Made by a program: the position numbers and the translations under genes. 64,000 nt of DNA, taken from Zhengitettix transpicula (lineage: Eukaryota; Arthropoda; Insecta; Orthoptera; Tetrigidae). The notes below the pieces were generated by a model that saw only the letters and a program-made list of their open reading frames with translations, was not told where the DNA came from and did not search any database. The DNA is taken from NCBI GenBank assembly GCA_037074705.1, contig CM073590.1, forward strand, positions 137,845,600 through 137,909,599, given 5' to 3'. Positions 32,470 through 44,926 of this stretch are shown here, one piece after another (within the stretch, counting starts at the first letter, position 1; every line of letters starts with the position of its first letter).

Positions 32470-34492
32470 TGTGATGTTTTCTATGTACTTATACCGAAAG
32501 TGTGCTAAAATAATGGTTTCGACTTCAAAGAAGTTATATCCAAATTATCATTATAAAAGACATTTATTGTGTAAAGATAATTTCTTTAGTGACAGAAAAT
32601 GTTACCGGAAAAGGCTTTTTTTCTTAAAACGCGTCAATTCTGTCACTGAGAGCGTTGTAATCAGTTCTGGGAATTAGTACCACATTACCATTTGTAGATG
32701 CATTAAATTATTGAGCCTCTATCACGTTGTTTCTTAACTATGTATCTATCAATTTTGTCCAATTTCACATACCTGAGTTTGAGTGCATTAAACAGCTACT
32801 TATTGTTGTAAACAACGATCATGACTTCCGTACTAACCCGAATTCACAAATTAACAGGAACGGGGTTTTACATAGTGAATTACAACCAGTCTTATTTTCA
32901 CCGTACGCATTGTTCGCAATTTCCGCCTTTACTATACTATTAATAATTTTATAGACATTAAATACATGTGTTGACATCTAAAATTTAAAAATGTTTGTTA
33001 GCGTTATAATAAAAATTGAGGCACATTTGCCTTGCGTTTACAATTAGTTTTGTAATTCTCCTGAACAATTAATAGTTTTGGAGATATTTGGGAGACAAAC
33101 TTGCAATATTTTTTTCTTATTATTCTCTTATTTTGCACGTAAGTACTGCTTTCGACTCCTTTCCTTACACTTTTTAATGTCACTGATGGAATACCCGAAA
33201 AGTGTGCTCACAGGTGCCACGACACGACACCAATATGAACAAATTAAAAAACTGCTTGACGATACAACACTATCTCACCGAGAGCCTCCGGTGAAAAATG
33301 CAGAAAGAAAATTGGTTGCATAAGAATGTGCATTGTTTGAACAGCATTAATGAAATTATAGCTCATCAGGTACATCGCCCCGATAGTTTATATTGAACCG
33401 CTCGACCTCGGGCTTTGTCTTGTCACCATTCCTCAGGCTATTCTCTGAGGTCCCCGGAGATACGAGTGGAAATTCCGATTTGTGGTTGCAATGGTCTTAG
33501 AAGCGATTGAGCACTTTAGCTCAGACGTTAATTAGTGATTATTTGAGACTGTCTCTGGAATATCATGTATCTCGTTAAGAGATACGAATGTCAAGTGACT
33601 GAGACTTGTCTTTGAGACTGGCACGTCATGGAAAATGAAATTGTTTTTAGCAAAATTGCATGACACATACTTTTATATAAATAAACTTGTGAATAGTTGG
33701 TCGTTGTGTCAAAATATCATATCCCGATCATTTACTAGAATAAAGGGTGCTGTGTTACAGAAATAATGTGTGAAATTAATCGACTTTCAGACGGTACTTA
33801 GACCAATAAGTGTTGAAGAGTCGCATTTGTTAAGAAATATGACAAACGATTGCTGTTATTGAATATGAAGTGAAATAATAAAGGCAAATATACTTCTCTC
33901 TGGTTCAAAACCTCAGAGAATAGATTGAGGAATGGTGACAAGCCAAAGCCCGGTGTCGATGAGCTGTAATTTCATTAGTGGTGTTCAAACAGTGCACCTT
34001 CATATGGATGAAATTTTCTCACCTTAGGCTCTCAGTGAGACAAAGTTGTATCGTTAACTAGTTTTTAAGTATGTTCATAATGGTTTCAGGGCACCTGAGA
34101 CTACAGTTTTCAGGTATTCCAATGCCGGTGACTGTATAAAAAGTTTAAGATTAGAAAAACAGTACTTAAGTTCAGAACAAGGGAATAATAATAAAAACTG
34201 AAAGCCAAACTTTTAAATATCTTCAAAATTATTAATTGTACAGAAGAGATAAATAAACGAATTGTATACGCGAGACTAATAAGACTCAATTTTTAGAAGG
34301 CGCTAGAATATGGGGATTAAATTCAAAAAAATGTTAATTAGACGTGCATAAAATTATTAATGGTATAGTAACTCTTTCAGTGTCGTGAGAATAATCCGTA
34401 TGTAACAATTATAATGTTTTTATCCATAATATAATACGCAATTTCTGTGAAATTGGAATAGAACGGAAGGGATACGCTAGTTTTGAACGTTG

Positions 34493-34534
<42 letters not shown>

Positions 34535-34860
34535 AATAGCTGTTTACATTAAAATCGTAGCCTGTGTAATTTGACAAAATTAATAGATGCGTATTTAAGA
34601 AACCACGTGTCAAAGGCTCAATCGCTTATTGGATTTGCAATTCCTAGAATTGACTTGAACGCTCTCAGAGACAGAATTGATGCGTTTTAAGCCGCATTTC
34701 CCGGTAACATTTTCTGTAAGACGATAATTCGTTAATACGAGGTAATGAGCGTTGAATCACGTCAATGATAAAATACTATTTCGTGTTAAAATAGAAATTG
34801 AAACATATTAATCGGTAAATATTTTAGCTTCACACACTTATATATCGCAAATTTATGTCA
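32470..34860. repeat. Very large inverted repeat, arms of about 0.8-0.9 kb
   Basis: The left arm (clear from about 32580 to 33451) and right arm (about 33911 to 34735) are inverted copies. Landmarks in order, left and reverse of right: ACAGAAAATGTTACCGG (both), CAATTCTGTC-CTGAGAGCGTT, ATTGAGCCT-CACGT-GTTTCTTAA, AATTTTGTC-AATT-CACA, AAACAGCT-TTATT, CTTCCGT-CTA, TTAATAATTTTAT, ACAATTAATA-TTTTG, TAAGTACTG, TGGAATACC-GAAAA, GATACAAC-TGTCTCAC-GAGAGCC, TGTCACCATTCCTCA and CTATTCTCTGAGGT. Weaker matching extends outward to about 32470 and 34855. The spacer is about 460 bp. Identity by eye is around 70-80 percent with indels, including a TA microsatellite (34494-34531) only in the right arm. No transposase is seen. 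It could be a foldback transposon or two old copies of one repeat in opposite orientation. Confidence 0.85.
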
Positions 34861-35036
34861 TGTAGACGAAAATACTTGCAGATATTCTAATCCTTAAAAA
34901 TTGCGTAAATTAAACTCCCTCTAACTTGACGGCAGTTCCTGCTGGAATATATTTTTATATCTACAAACTCTGTAAAACATTTAATACGTTACCCGTGTCT
35001 ATCGGGCCTGCATTATTTGTTTTCCTAGCTTGTTGA

Positions 35037-35120
35037 ACCCACGGGATCCGATACGGTTTGGAGCCAAGGCCTCGGATTTCAACAGCCGACGCCCTAACCA
35101 GGAGACCACCGGGCTCGATC
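35037..35120 (-). mobile_element. tRNA-derived sequence (SINE head or tRNA pseudogene)
   Basis: The minus strand reads CCCGGTGGTCTCCTGGTTAG, GGCGTCGGCTGTTGAAATCC and GGATCCCGTGGGTTCAACAAG. The first part fits a Pol III A box (TGGTCTCCTGG), the last a weakened B box (GGTTCAACAAG), spaced farther apart than in a tRNA because of an insert. An acceptor stem cannot be closed. It is a SINE head or old pseudogene, not a working tRNA. Confidence 0.5.
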
Positions 35121-35738
35121 AATCAAATTTTAAAACCTTTCTTTGATGTGTACGGTTTGAAAAGTGATGTATAGTAATACAAAAGAAACGGAGTCGTAAA
35201 GTTCTATTCTGATTTATTTCTCACTTACATAAAAATTTACGCCTCCTCCTTCAAAATTGATTGATGTTCGGTGAATGGCTGCATAACCATTTATCACACG
35301 GCGTCAAGTCCAGGTCACGTCTTTTATAAGTTTATAAAATTGGCTTGAATCTGTTGGTCTCTCTCATCGATTTGAATTTATAGCCAAATTTAAATTTCTT
35401 CGGAGACTGCAATGTAACCATGGTGTTTGGCAGATTGTTCTGCAACGGATTATATGTATCATGAAAATGATATACTATTCTCTATGTACTAACAGTGGCG
35501 CAAGTTACATTAAAATAATTTTGCATTCACAGTTCTAATTAATTATGCCTTTTGTAGTACTTCCGATGGCTGATGACAGGGGCACTATAATAATTCAGGT
35601 AGAAACCTATGCTATTTCATTTTCAGGACCAACGCATATTGAAATCAATGATTTTCAGTAGACTTACTTTCAAAGCTCTAATTCAGTTGTAGATATTCCT
35701 AGAACTGGCAATGTTTCTGCCCTCATTTATTTTTTCCG
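35121..35738. other. AT-rich stretch, nothing recognised
   Basis: No supportable feature. The interval 35300-35420 has a LINE-tail flavour but I could not read a motif in either strand. Confidence 0.4.
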
Positions 35739-35888
35739 GTCTGCTGTGGTGTAGTGGTCAACGTAATTGTCTCGCATTTAACAGGTCCCTGGTTCGAATG
35801 TCGGAGAGGCATGGAGGCTGTGTGCGTTTTTACAGCATATAGCTGGAGAGTTTCCTGCCAACCACATTAAGACAGAGCACCTTTTTTT
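35739..35888 (+). mobile_element. tRNA-derived SINE with A box, B box and T-run terminator
   Basis: A box TGGTGTAGTGG (35747-35757) and B box GGTTCGAATGTC (35791-35802) are 33 bp apart, as in a tRNA gene, followed by a non-tRNA body (GAGAGGCATGGAGGCTGTG...GACAGAGCACC) and a T7 run at 35882-35888 that would stop RNA polymerase III. The 5' and 3' arms do not pair as an acceptor stem, so this is a SINE, not a tRNA. No similarity to the longer palindromic SINE family. Confidence 0.65.
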
Positions 35889-37390
35889 CGTAATTCAGCA
35901 CATTGACCAATTATGATTGTAAATACATAATAAATGAAAAAATAAATTCCTAGTGAATTTTTCTCATGCACTGATATTTTTATGTGTAAAACTATACTGT
36001 TTGACAAAAAATAAATTTTTAATGCTTCTGAGAATAAACCCACAGGAATTTCCACCAAAAATCCTATAACCACATATATACGGGACTATTACCCTTTTAA
36101 GCTTACTGTCACTTGAACTTCCAAGTTATTGACAATTACAGATTGTGAAAGTTGTTTGAAAGTAAAATTTTTGGCGTTTACATATAATTTAATAATTTTT
36201 TGGAATATACTTTAAATTTGATATTTGCCTACAGACAGTCAATATTAACTATGAAAGGATTCTAAATTAAAATCAAAGTCGGAGAGGCCAGGGGTAGAAA
36301 AAGTTATGTACTTTATTATATTTTCCAAGCAATTTAAATAAGGATCTTAAATGCTGATATATGTGTAGAGTGACATTTTTCATTTTGTAATTAAAATAAT
36401 TTATATTTTTATGTGCCTAGAGTTGATTTAAAAGATTTCCTCTTTTGCCGGTTCCTGTTACAATAGAAGCCTTTTGTGTTTTTACATATACAAATAGTAT
36501 CCAATATATTTTCCATTAATATTGTCCGTTAATGTTACAAACTACTTGCTTTCTACAGACAGCAATGATTTTGATTCGATATGTTTAACTTGAAAGAGAA
36601 TTTTCGTTGATAGAACAAAACCTGGAGAACACGTGTCCGTCTTCGGCCACCTTAAAACATTCAAGTACCACAACAACACGTGGTTTGTGAGTTAAATAGT
36701 TATCACTTAATAAGTTGCCCAGTTAGAGGCTCGTAAATAGCTAGTTTTTCACAGACCACATTAATTTGGAATTTAAATGTAGCATTTTCCGGGTATTTAT
36801 TATGCATAGCCTATCTTTAAAATGAGAAGGTAGGTTAGTGAATATTTGAAACTGTGCGAAAAGTGATAATGGGAAGATTATTTTCGTTCTCAGCCCATAA
36901 CTGCTGAATATCCTGTCTATAGTCAAGGTTCATTGTTTTTTTTTAATTTAGTAAGGGGTTCTAAACTTTAATGACAGGGACTGTACACGCTTTATCTTGT
37001 GACCAAATATGTTTTTTTTTCAAATAAATGTCCACTTATATTGGATACCTTAGATTTGATCCAAAAGTACCTTATGTTACGAATTGATAGTTCTTGAAAA
37101 GAGAAAACCAGTGATTGAGGGTAAGTAAAACACTGGTTCACTGTAAATTTAGTTAAGAATGAAAATTTAACGGTACATCAGTTAAATATTATACAAAGTT
37201 TTCGGACTTTTTATTACTAATATATAATGCTACTGTCAATTTTTAATTTAATTAGTTACATTGTTCATAGAAACGATCGTGGTTCACTCATATGAAAAGT
37301 TATTTCTTCATCGCAACAATAATTATAACAAAAAAGCAGTATGTTAAAATGAAAAATTTACGCCGTATTGAAAATAATGAATAAGATAGA
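35889..37390. other. AT-rich stretch, nothing recognised
   Basis: No supportable gene, RNA or repeat. Confidence 0.5.
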
Positions 37391-37470
37391 TGGCCAATTC
37401 AGATAAAAAAAAGTGATAATATAAATACCGCACAACGTTTCTGGAATCCTTGTACCTTTCGTCAGGTGCG
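37391..37470 (-). repeat. Foldback repeat B, single arm (GAAACGTTGTG family)
   Basis: TGGCCAATTCAGAT, AAGTGATAATATAAATACCG, CACAACGTTTCTGGAATCC and TTGTACCTTTCGTCAGGTG match the reverse of the right side of the repeat at 12002-12147 nearly throughout. Only one arm is present. Confidence 0.7.
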
Positions 37471-38490
37471 AAGAAGAGCATAGAGCGACACAACTGTGCT
37501 GATGCAATTTGACCCGCTGAAAACCAAAACGTCTCTAGCGTGAAATGTTTTACATCGTAAGATAATACTAACATGCGTCATTATTTTTATTCCTGAAAAA
37601 TATGTCCCGACGTTTCGTCGTCTTACGATTTAAAACAAAACCGGCAAATCGTTCAAACTAGAGCTTTGTAATTTTGATATAGAATACGGACAATCACGAA
37701 AATCAGTAAATTAGTATTTTAGACGTCTGTTATTACTTGTAGAACTTTTTGATAAATTACCGTTTTTAAGACAAATTAACGAATTTAATTGCAGATTGTC
37801 GAAAATCTAATTGAAGTTCACTAATATTTTAAATCATCTCATTCTACGTTAGGAAAAATGTCCCGCAACACATACGGAGTTGTGCGCCAAGATTCTCAAT
37901 AATTACTTGATCGAAATTTGGTTCCAGTGCAGCAGATCATATAATTGCACTATTGCAATGTTTATATTTTAAATTTTACGAACTGAGTGAATACAACGCG
38001 CAACTGAATTACAGTTTCTGCTAGAGCGATATTTTTCCAAAATATTGAAATATAAAACGAAACTTTAACCTCTGCATGTGGTCGTCCTGCTTAGATGTTT
38101 AACAGTGCTTCTAATATTTATAGATTAAAGAGTACGATTTAAAGCCACGAATTTTTTCATTTACATGTGATTTAGTGCTATGAGAGAAATTTGAGTGCAT
38201 CCAATACTGACTGAAAGTTTTCGGAATTATAGCTCAGATATAAATTTAAAGTTGTATTGAGTCGAACACAATGTATTATCGAGTTCATCAAGAAGTAAAA
38301 TAAGCATTTGATACTCTTTTTGAAGGACGGTGACGCAGAAATTAAGTAAATTACCAGAAAAGAAAATTACTGACAATATTCACAAACATTTTGTTTATAG
38401 AGACACTTGGAGAGTGAAACAAATTAAATATAATTGAAATTTAAAATTATAAAAAGGCAATGTTAAAAGTGTAATAGTCAGATAAATATG
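37471..38490. other. AT-rich stretch, nothing recognised
   Basis: A small motif CCCGACGTTTCGTCG lies at 37597-37611, near which a GTAAGA-type inverted word recurs. Otherwise no supportable feature. Confidence 0.4.
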
Positions 38491-38657
38491 TAGCCAAATA
38501 ACAGACAATAATAAGTACTAAATAAATACCACTGTCTTATGCGATGTGTCGTTCTTACAACTTTTGCGTTTCTTGAATCGCCCGACGAAAGTACCGAGAA
38601 TTGCAGAAACTTTATGTGATATTTATTTAGCACTTACTTTTGTCTGTTATTTGGCTA
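38491..38657. repeat. Foldback/MITE C with 42-bp terminal inverted repeats
   Basis: The left arm 38491-38532 (TAGCCAAATAACAGACAA...) and right arm 38616-38657 agree at about 38 of 42 positions. The outermost TA on each side can be read as a duplicated target dinucleotide, leaving an element starting GCCAAATAACAG. The interior carries CCCGACGAAAGTACC and GCAGAAAC, the same core as the repeats at 12.0 and 37.4 kb. At about 165 bp and without coding capacity it behaves as a MITE, plausibly Tc1/mariner-type because of the TA. Confidence 0.8.
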
Positions 38658-40188
38658 ATTATTGATATAAAACGAATATAAATTGCGCTGTATTCTCACA
38701 CAAAGCTTCCGTAGTTAATTATTTAAAGTAATTATCTGTAACATGTATATTTTAGTTACCTCAGAGGCATGTAGAATCGTACTATTTTATTACTTTCACA
38801 TGCAGGCTACAGATTTAGATCACTGTTATTAAATCGTGTTTAATAGTAACCTTTCTGTTGGGGCTAACCTGTCGCTCACAAAGCTGGATCTGAGAGACGA
38901 TGCCCTTGGGCTCACGGCGTTACCCTTACAAATGTAATTTGGTAGAAGCTCGAGAAAAACTCTGAAACAAAATAATCTTCTCTAAACTCATGATAATAGT
39001 GCTTTAGGTTCTTGTCTAGGATAAATTTACCGAGTATCGTTCAATGAAATTAATTCATAAGAATTGACAGTTTCTGAAAAGAGAAACTTTTGTTAATAAT
39101 GAAAATTAAACGGTACATCAATTTAAGTTTTAACAGATTATCGGAATTGTTCTTTCTTTCTTAGACATTATTCTCCATGTTATATGATTTTTCTTATAAC
39201 TAACGATAATTACGCCTTATAAAACAAAAACTGTACATGACGGATCTGGAAATGATTTCCATTAATATTATCCATTTCCTTGGCAAACCCTGTAATATTT
39301 GCAAGTTTTAATAATCAATTGGTGAACGACGTATCAAGAAACTCAAATAGAGTTTAATCCATCTCACTAGATGGGGAACACGATAACATTTCTAATATCA
39401 TATTCACCACTAATACTTACGGAAATTAATTAAAAATAATTTTTTACGTTATAACTCAAATTTATAATTAAATTATTTAATTTTTATTTTTATTATATAT
39501 TTAATTAATTTCGTCTATCGTGAATGTTGAGTTTTTAATTAATATATTATATTATTTTTTATATTTTTAATTCACATTAATTTAACCCAGAAATATTTAT
39601 CAATTGGTATCAGGTACTAAACTCCTTACAAATGTGGTAAAAAATTTAATCGGTTGACTCTATTCGCCTTAATCAGTTGTTAACTGCCACTGTTTAATAA
39701 TGTAAATTGAAGGATACTTATTTATGTTTTGGGATAATCAGACAAGCGAAGACTTGGTTCCCTTTGAAGACTTCTGTGTTGCTCCCAATGTAATGTGTAA
39801 ACGGCAACTTCAAAAGAATTAATAGGAGTTTATTGTATATATTCTGATTATTTATCGAGCTATTTTATTTTATTCACTTAAATAAACCACACTGTATATA
39901 CTCCATGTATACTCCATGTTTTTCCCCAATTTGCATACACAGTAATTACCTGAATAAAAAATAAATTTATAAAAATGTATATACACATGAAAAAATTTAA
40001 TTATTGACTAGTAACAAAATAAAAAATGTGATACATAAGTAAGAAACTCAAATTTTTCAATAGAGAAAATTTCTTAAATATGACAGAAAAATGAGAAAAT
40101 TTAATGCTGAATTAGAGCTAATACGTATTTTTATCTCATTTCTGAAGGTCTTCGCGGTCAATATGCCCTTGGAAATGTTGTGGAGTTG
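38658..40188. other. AT-rich stretch, nothing recognised
   Basis: 39420-39600 is extremely AT-rich. A short GC-richer part at 38860-38950 is unassigned. Confidence 0.45.
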
Positions 40189-40314
40189 CCAACTGGGCTA
40201 CGTTGATTAAACACGACGTTTCGTCGCCTCGCAACGTCAACATCTTATTCACCAAGGAGATGTTGACGGTGCGAGTCAACGAAACGTCGTATTTAATAAA
40301 CGTCACCTAGTTGG
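40189..40314. repeat. Foldback E: 57-bp arms with 12-bp loop
   Basis: Arms 40189-40245 (CCAACTGGGCTACGTTGATT...) and 40258-40314 are inverted copies with roughly 10 differences and a 12-bp loop (TATTCACCAAGG), so nearly the whole 126-bp element is one hairpin. Each arm contains the CGACGTTTCGT / ACGAAACGTCG word that also recurs at 37.6, 46.97 and 60.9 kb. Confidence 0.85.
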
Positions 40315-43300
40315 AGACTGGAGAAGATTTCCAGCTTGTATATTTAATACAGTATGGGAAGAGATTGTACATACGTCCCCTCCTAAGCCAATGTATGGTT
40401 CAGAGAAATTTAAGTAAACACCAATTAAATATATTTTATTATTACAAAACTAAAATGCTCATGGAGCTGTTTAGTCGTCATAACTATTTTCAGTTTGCAG
40501 AAACACGAGAAATATGAAGAAAACCAGGAGTGATTTTTTTAAAATTATACTTTTACCGACAATAAATTTTCAGTTACCATACGTGACCAGAAATTTACTG
40601 TACAAGTCATATAAGTAACCCAAGTGTTCAAATAACTCGTTATTTGAGTACTAAGATCAGTTTAATATATCTGTAACTGATCAATACGTCATCGTTCATT
40701 ATTTTCATGTTTTATAATGACTGTAAAGAGATTATTTAGATTTATTTTAAACAACTGAATACTTGACTCTAAAAGGTGAATTCTACGTAATCAGCAAACT
40801 GGTGTTTTCAGATCCCGGTATTTTGAAATGTCTTGTAAATTAGTTTTATTTTTCTGAAATCGTATGAGAATTAGTTTCGTAACAGAGGCGGTAAACATAA
40901 AAACACGTTTTTGCTACTTGATGCATCATGCTTCTAAATCAAGTTTTCAGCACACATTGTTAACAAGTCTCTGTGACGGTTCTCATTTAAATGTTTTACT
41001 TTATATTCCTTTTAAAATGAAACTGTGGCGGGTCAACCTATTAATTATGGACGGCCTCATTTCCCGAGTTTCATCACTCTACTGTCCTTCGTGTTATAAC
41101 AATGACAGTATATGTATAAAATTTCTCCATATTTGAAACTCAGGCTGTTATTTTACAGGAAAATAATTATATGGCACTATGTATGGTTCATAATAACTTA
41201 TACATCAGAGTTAAAATGAAATCTGCTTTTAACATCAGTTTCACGAAGATAATAGATATTTTATATTATTATAACATTTCTGAAATTATTATTTTCAAAC
41301 TGCATAAGTAAGCTAATGTTCAAAGACATAGCTCATATATTAATACTGACTCTAGACGTACATGTCACTGAGATAAATAACAAGGATCATTAGCAAGGTA
41401 CAGGTATGCCAGTTAATGCAGAAGCAGATGATACTCGTGTGCAATTATGGTAAGAAGCATGAATGCAAATCATTCACATGCTCTTTGCTTTATGTAAAGG
41501 ACAGCTAACATTCACGTAATGAATGAAATTTCGCGTTTTCATTTAATTAAACTGAAAAAGTCAACAAGAGAACTTCCTAGATTTTAATGTATCCGTAATT
41601 TATTTATGACTGATTTCACTCTAGTTATGCATGAACAAACACTCAATTGGCTATGCTGTATTAGTAGTTGTAACTGAAACTGTTCCAGGTCTATGAAATT
41701 ACAATGTGCTTATGGAAAAAAAGACATAACGATAAAATTGTAACGTAGGAAAACTGTGTAAAAAAGCCTCTAGATGCACTGTTCTAATGAAAATGTTGCA
41801 TAGCTCAAAGAGTCGAAGTCTATTTTATTTTGTGCAATATCTTTAATTTTATTCTTTAATGTTTGTTTTGAGAATACTTTTACATCGAATAATATCGTGT
41901 GTTACACAAGACGCAAAATTGAATGATATAATTTTCGATTGTTCCAAATTTTATTGTCTCTTCTTCATTATGCTGAAAATGTTTGGTTCGGTAGGTGGTC
42001 ATAATATGTCCAGGACTGATAATTCTAAGGCACGGGTTTCTTAACATGAATAATGTATAAATCTCATGCCTTTATCATACTTTCAAAATAGAAGGTTATC
42101 AAGATATCAAAATACAATCGCTTTGTTTTTAATATACTGTTTTCATGTATCCAGTTTTTTCCTTGTAATTTTCTGGAAATGGACAATTCGTGAGTTGGCA
42201 GATGTGACCTGTAAGGGACAAATTTTAAGTTTCCTTGACGAGTAGCTGTAGCGCTTCGGGATAATGGACTCCTGACAAGAGGGTGGATCATGACATTTTG
42301 TGTGTCTTGTATACCGTAGTTGTCGTAGAAAATATGAAGAACATGTGTTGTTCAACGAGAGAAAAAGAGGGAAACGGCAATGTCTGAAAATGGACAAACG
42401 AGGACGTTAATATCTATTACAATACTATCAAATTGGGTACGAAGGAACTTATAAATGAAGACTAGTTGACAGAAATATTAATAGATCTTGTTAGAATGAC
42501 AGGGGTCAAGTTGCCCGGTTAAATATTTTGGTAAAAAATTAGTGAAGTCTGTTGGGTCAGGAGGGAGAACCCAGTTTCAAGTAGCGAGGAAATGAATAAA
42601 TACGAGGAAAGATCATTGAAGAGGAATTTTCGTGGATAATCGTCGTGAAATTCTGGAGCAGAAAGCAGCCTTAGTCTAAGTTATCAGTTGAGATTGGGAG
42701 AATAAATTAAAGATTTGGCAGTGAAATCACTTTACCAGTAGAATGTTACGAACTTTTGTTGATGATAAAGAGGAGGGAGAGTTGGTCGATAAGTGGGGCC
42801 AATTATCGAAATGAGGTCAAGAAGTCTCCAGCATCTATTCAGTCACTCGACATCAATTCAAAATTTGGGATAAAAACAATCTCGCAACTACAAAGTAACA
42901 TGTACAATGACAGTAGATTACGGTCAACCCGTGTCGAAAAAGATGTCTGTGATATATTAAATATATACCTTCGCACAACAAGTGTCATTTTTTGCTATAC
43001 TTTTTTCGATACTGCAGTTATTTCATAAGAGGTCAAGATCTGTACATATTAAATCTAAAATAGCAGCAAGCGTTTCAATAGTAAATGTTTTTGTTTTATA
43101 GAATTAATTATAATATCTTTAATTTGTTATTGCTATAAAATGCGTGTTAAATTATATAGTAATACTTTTTTTAATAATACTTTTTTTAAAAAATTCCAAA
43201 TTTAATTAACAAATCATTTATTTTGGAAATGTTTGGTAATGCAGAATCTCAGGGTTTTAAAGAAAAATAGGGATTTTAGAACAACTAAAAAATTAATTGA

Positions 43301-44309
43301 ATTCAATTGAATAAGAAATGTAGTGAATGAATAATAAAGGGGTCTGCTTACATAAACTTACTCATTCTAGTTGAATATTTCTCGCTGATTGGCGCCTCTA
43401 GGAACAGAGGATGCGACTTCCTCTGCTCCTATGTTCGTACAGTCTTGTAGTCCGTTTTCCCGGTGGCAGCTATGGAGACATAAATCTTGACTTTACAATG
43501 TATTACCATTTGAACTTGAAGAATTATAAAAGCCTCGAGTGCCTACTTTTCTCGCTTTTTCTACTTCCTTACCCCACCAAGGAAAAACGTCATCTACTGT
43601 ACCCACGTGTTCTTGACGGTTTGGTTATAGCTTTCCGTGAAATCCCAAATTCTTAACTTTCCACTAAAGCAAACTATTATTTTGAAATACGATGGTGGGT
43701 ACTTTGCATCTGCTTTTAAGTCTACTTTATATTTTTCGTCGGCGAAATAATATACGAGGTACTCGATGGTGTGAACCTTTAATGAAATTAGTTTAATTTA
43801 ACCCTATCTTCTGTTGATGTTATAGCACCATAAAGTAGCCAAACAACCAAATTTAACTTTAAAAGTATCAAAACGTGTTGGTATTGTAAATTTATAACGC
43901 GTATATTAATCATATTAAATTAAAGAGATTTTATGAATTAAAAATATAATAAAATCGTCCGAAAATTTGTAGTCGTCATCAATTTATGTTTTACGAGGTT
44001 TCACAAGTAGAAATTCAACGTTGTAGGATTACGTATTTTGAGTTCAACGCTGTTGTTGAAGACAACAATAACTCATGAGAAGAATTAGAGTAATGAGTTA
44101 TTAACATAATTTAGAGGAACTACTGATGTCCAATTTTTTCCAAACTGAAAATGTTACTTGTCTATACATTTGTAGGGAACTTCAGTTATAAAATAATATA
44201 GGATCATTTATAACGAGATACGTTCACTTTTGCTAAGGAAACGTTATAAGTCCTAGTAAAATAAAATAAAAAATAAAAATAAAAATAATAAAAAAAAAGA
44301 GTACAAAAT
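40315..44309. other. AT-rich stretch, nothing recognised
   Basis: Several open frames of 60-90 codons (for example 40864-41136, 42756-43028, 43411-43656) have no recognisable family and no splice context I trust. The part 43380-43660 is less AT-rich and may be an unrecognised element. Confidence 0.4.
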
Positions 44310-44345
44310 TTCCGTGGATTCGAACCCGGGGGCCTTTGAATATTT
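44310..44345 (-). mobile_element. tRNA-like B-box fragment
   Basis: The minus strand reads GGCCCCCGGGTTCGAATCCACGG; GGTTCGAATCC is a perfect Pol III B box in a T-arm-like setting. No A box is seen upstream within tRNA distance, and an A-rich run lies on the plus side at 44262-44298. Probably a SINE or tRNA remnant. Confidence 0.4.
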
Positions 44346-44879
44346 ATCTATTGATCTTAAAGTTAATAAACAAGATATATATAATTATTCTAGACCGTAT
44401 ATGTTTGTATTTGTAAGATTTAATGAAACTAATGGAAAACGATTGGTGCAAAGTCAGCACATGCAGTAGAAGTGAAACTTAAAAGGTAGAGGAGTAGGTT
44501 GTCTGGGGAAAAATTGAATTGTTTGTAAGACAATTTGAGTTATTATATTGGGTGATTGCCCGATTTGGTTCCCGATTTACAAGGAAAACCTAAATTACAC
44601 AAATTTTGAATAACCATGAATGAAAGGAGCAAAATAAGTATGGAACAAATATATCGCAATACTATAAATAAATAAACCACCTTGAGTCAGAAAATTGATT
44701 GTTAACAAAATATTAAATATTCCAACGATTCTTTCTTGTTTTATGACAACTTCAGGTTTAATAATTTTATATATAAATCAAGCAAAAAATTTAGAAACAA
44801 GGATTTGCTGCCTTGCCCGTCGCAATTAATCTCGGTTGCAATGTGAAAGGCAACAAAACCTTGCCTCTAAATTTTTTGC

Positions 44880-44926
<47 letters not shown>

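Noticed and set aside
35037..35120. A functional tRNA gene
   Set aside because: A- and B-box words are present but the spacing is too long, the B box is weakened and no acceptor stem closes.
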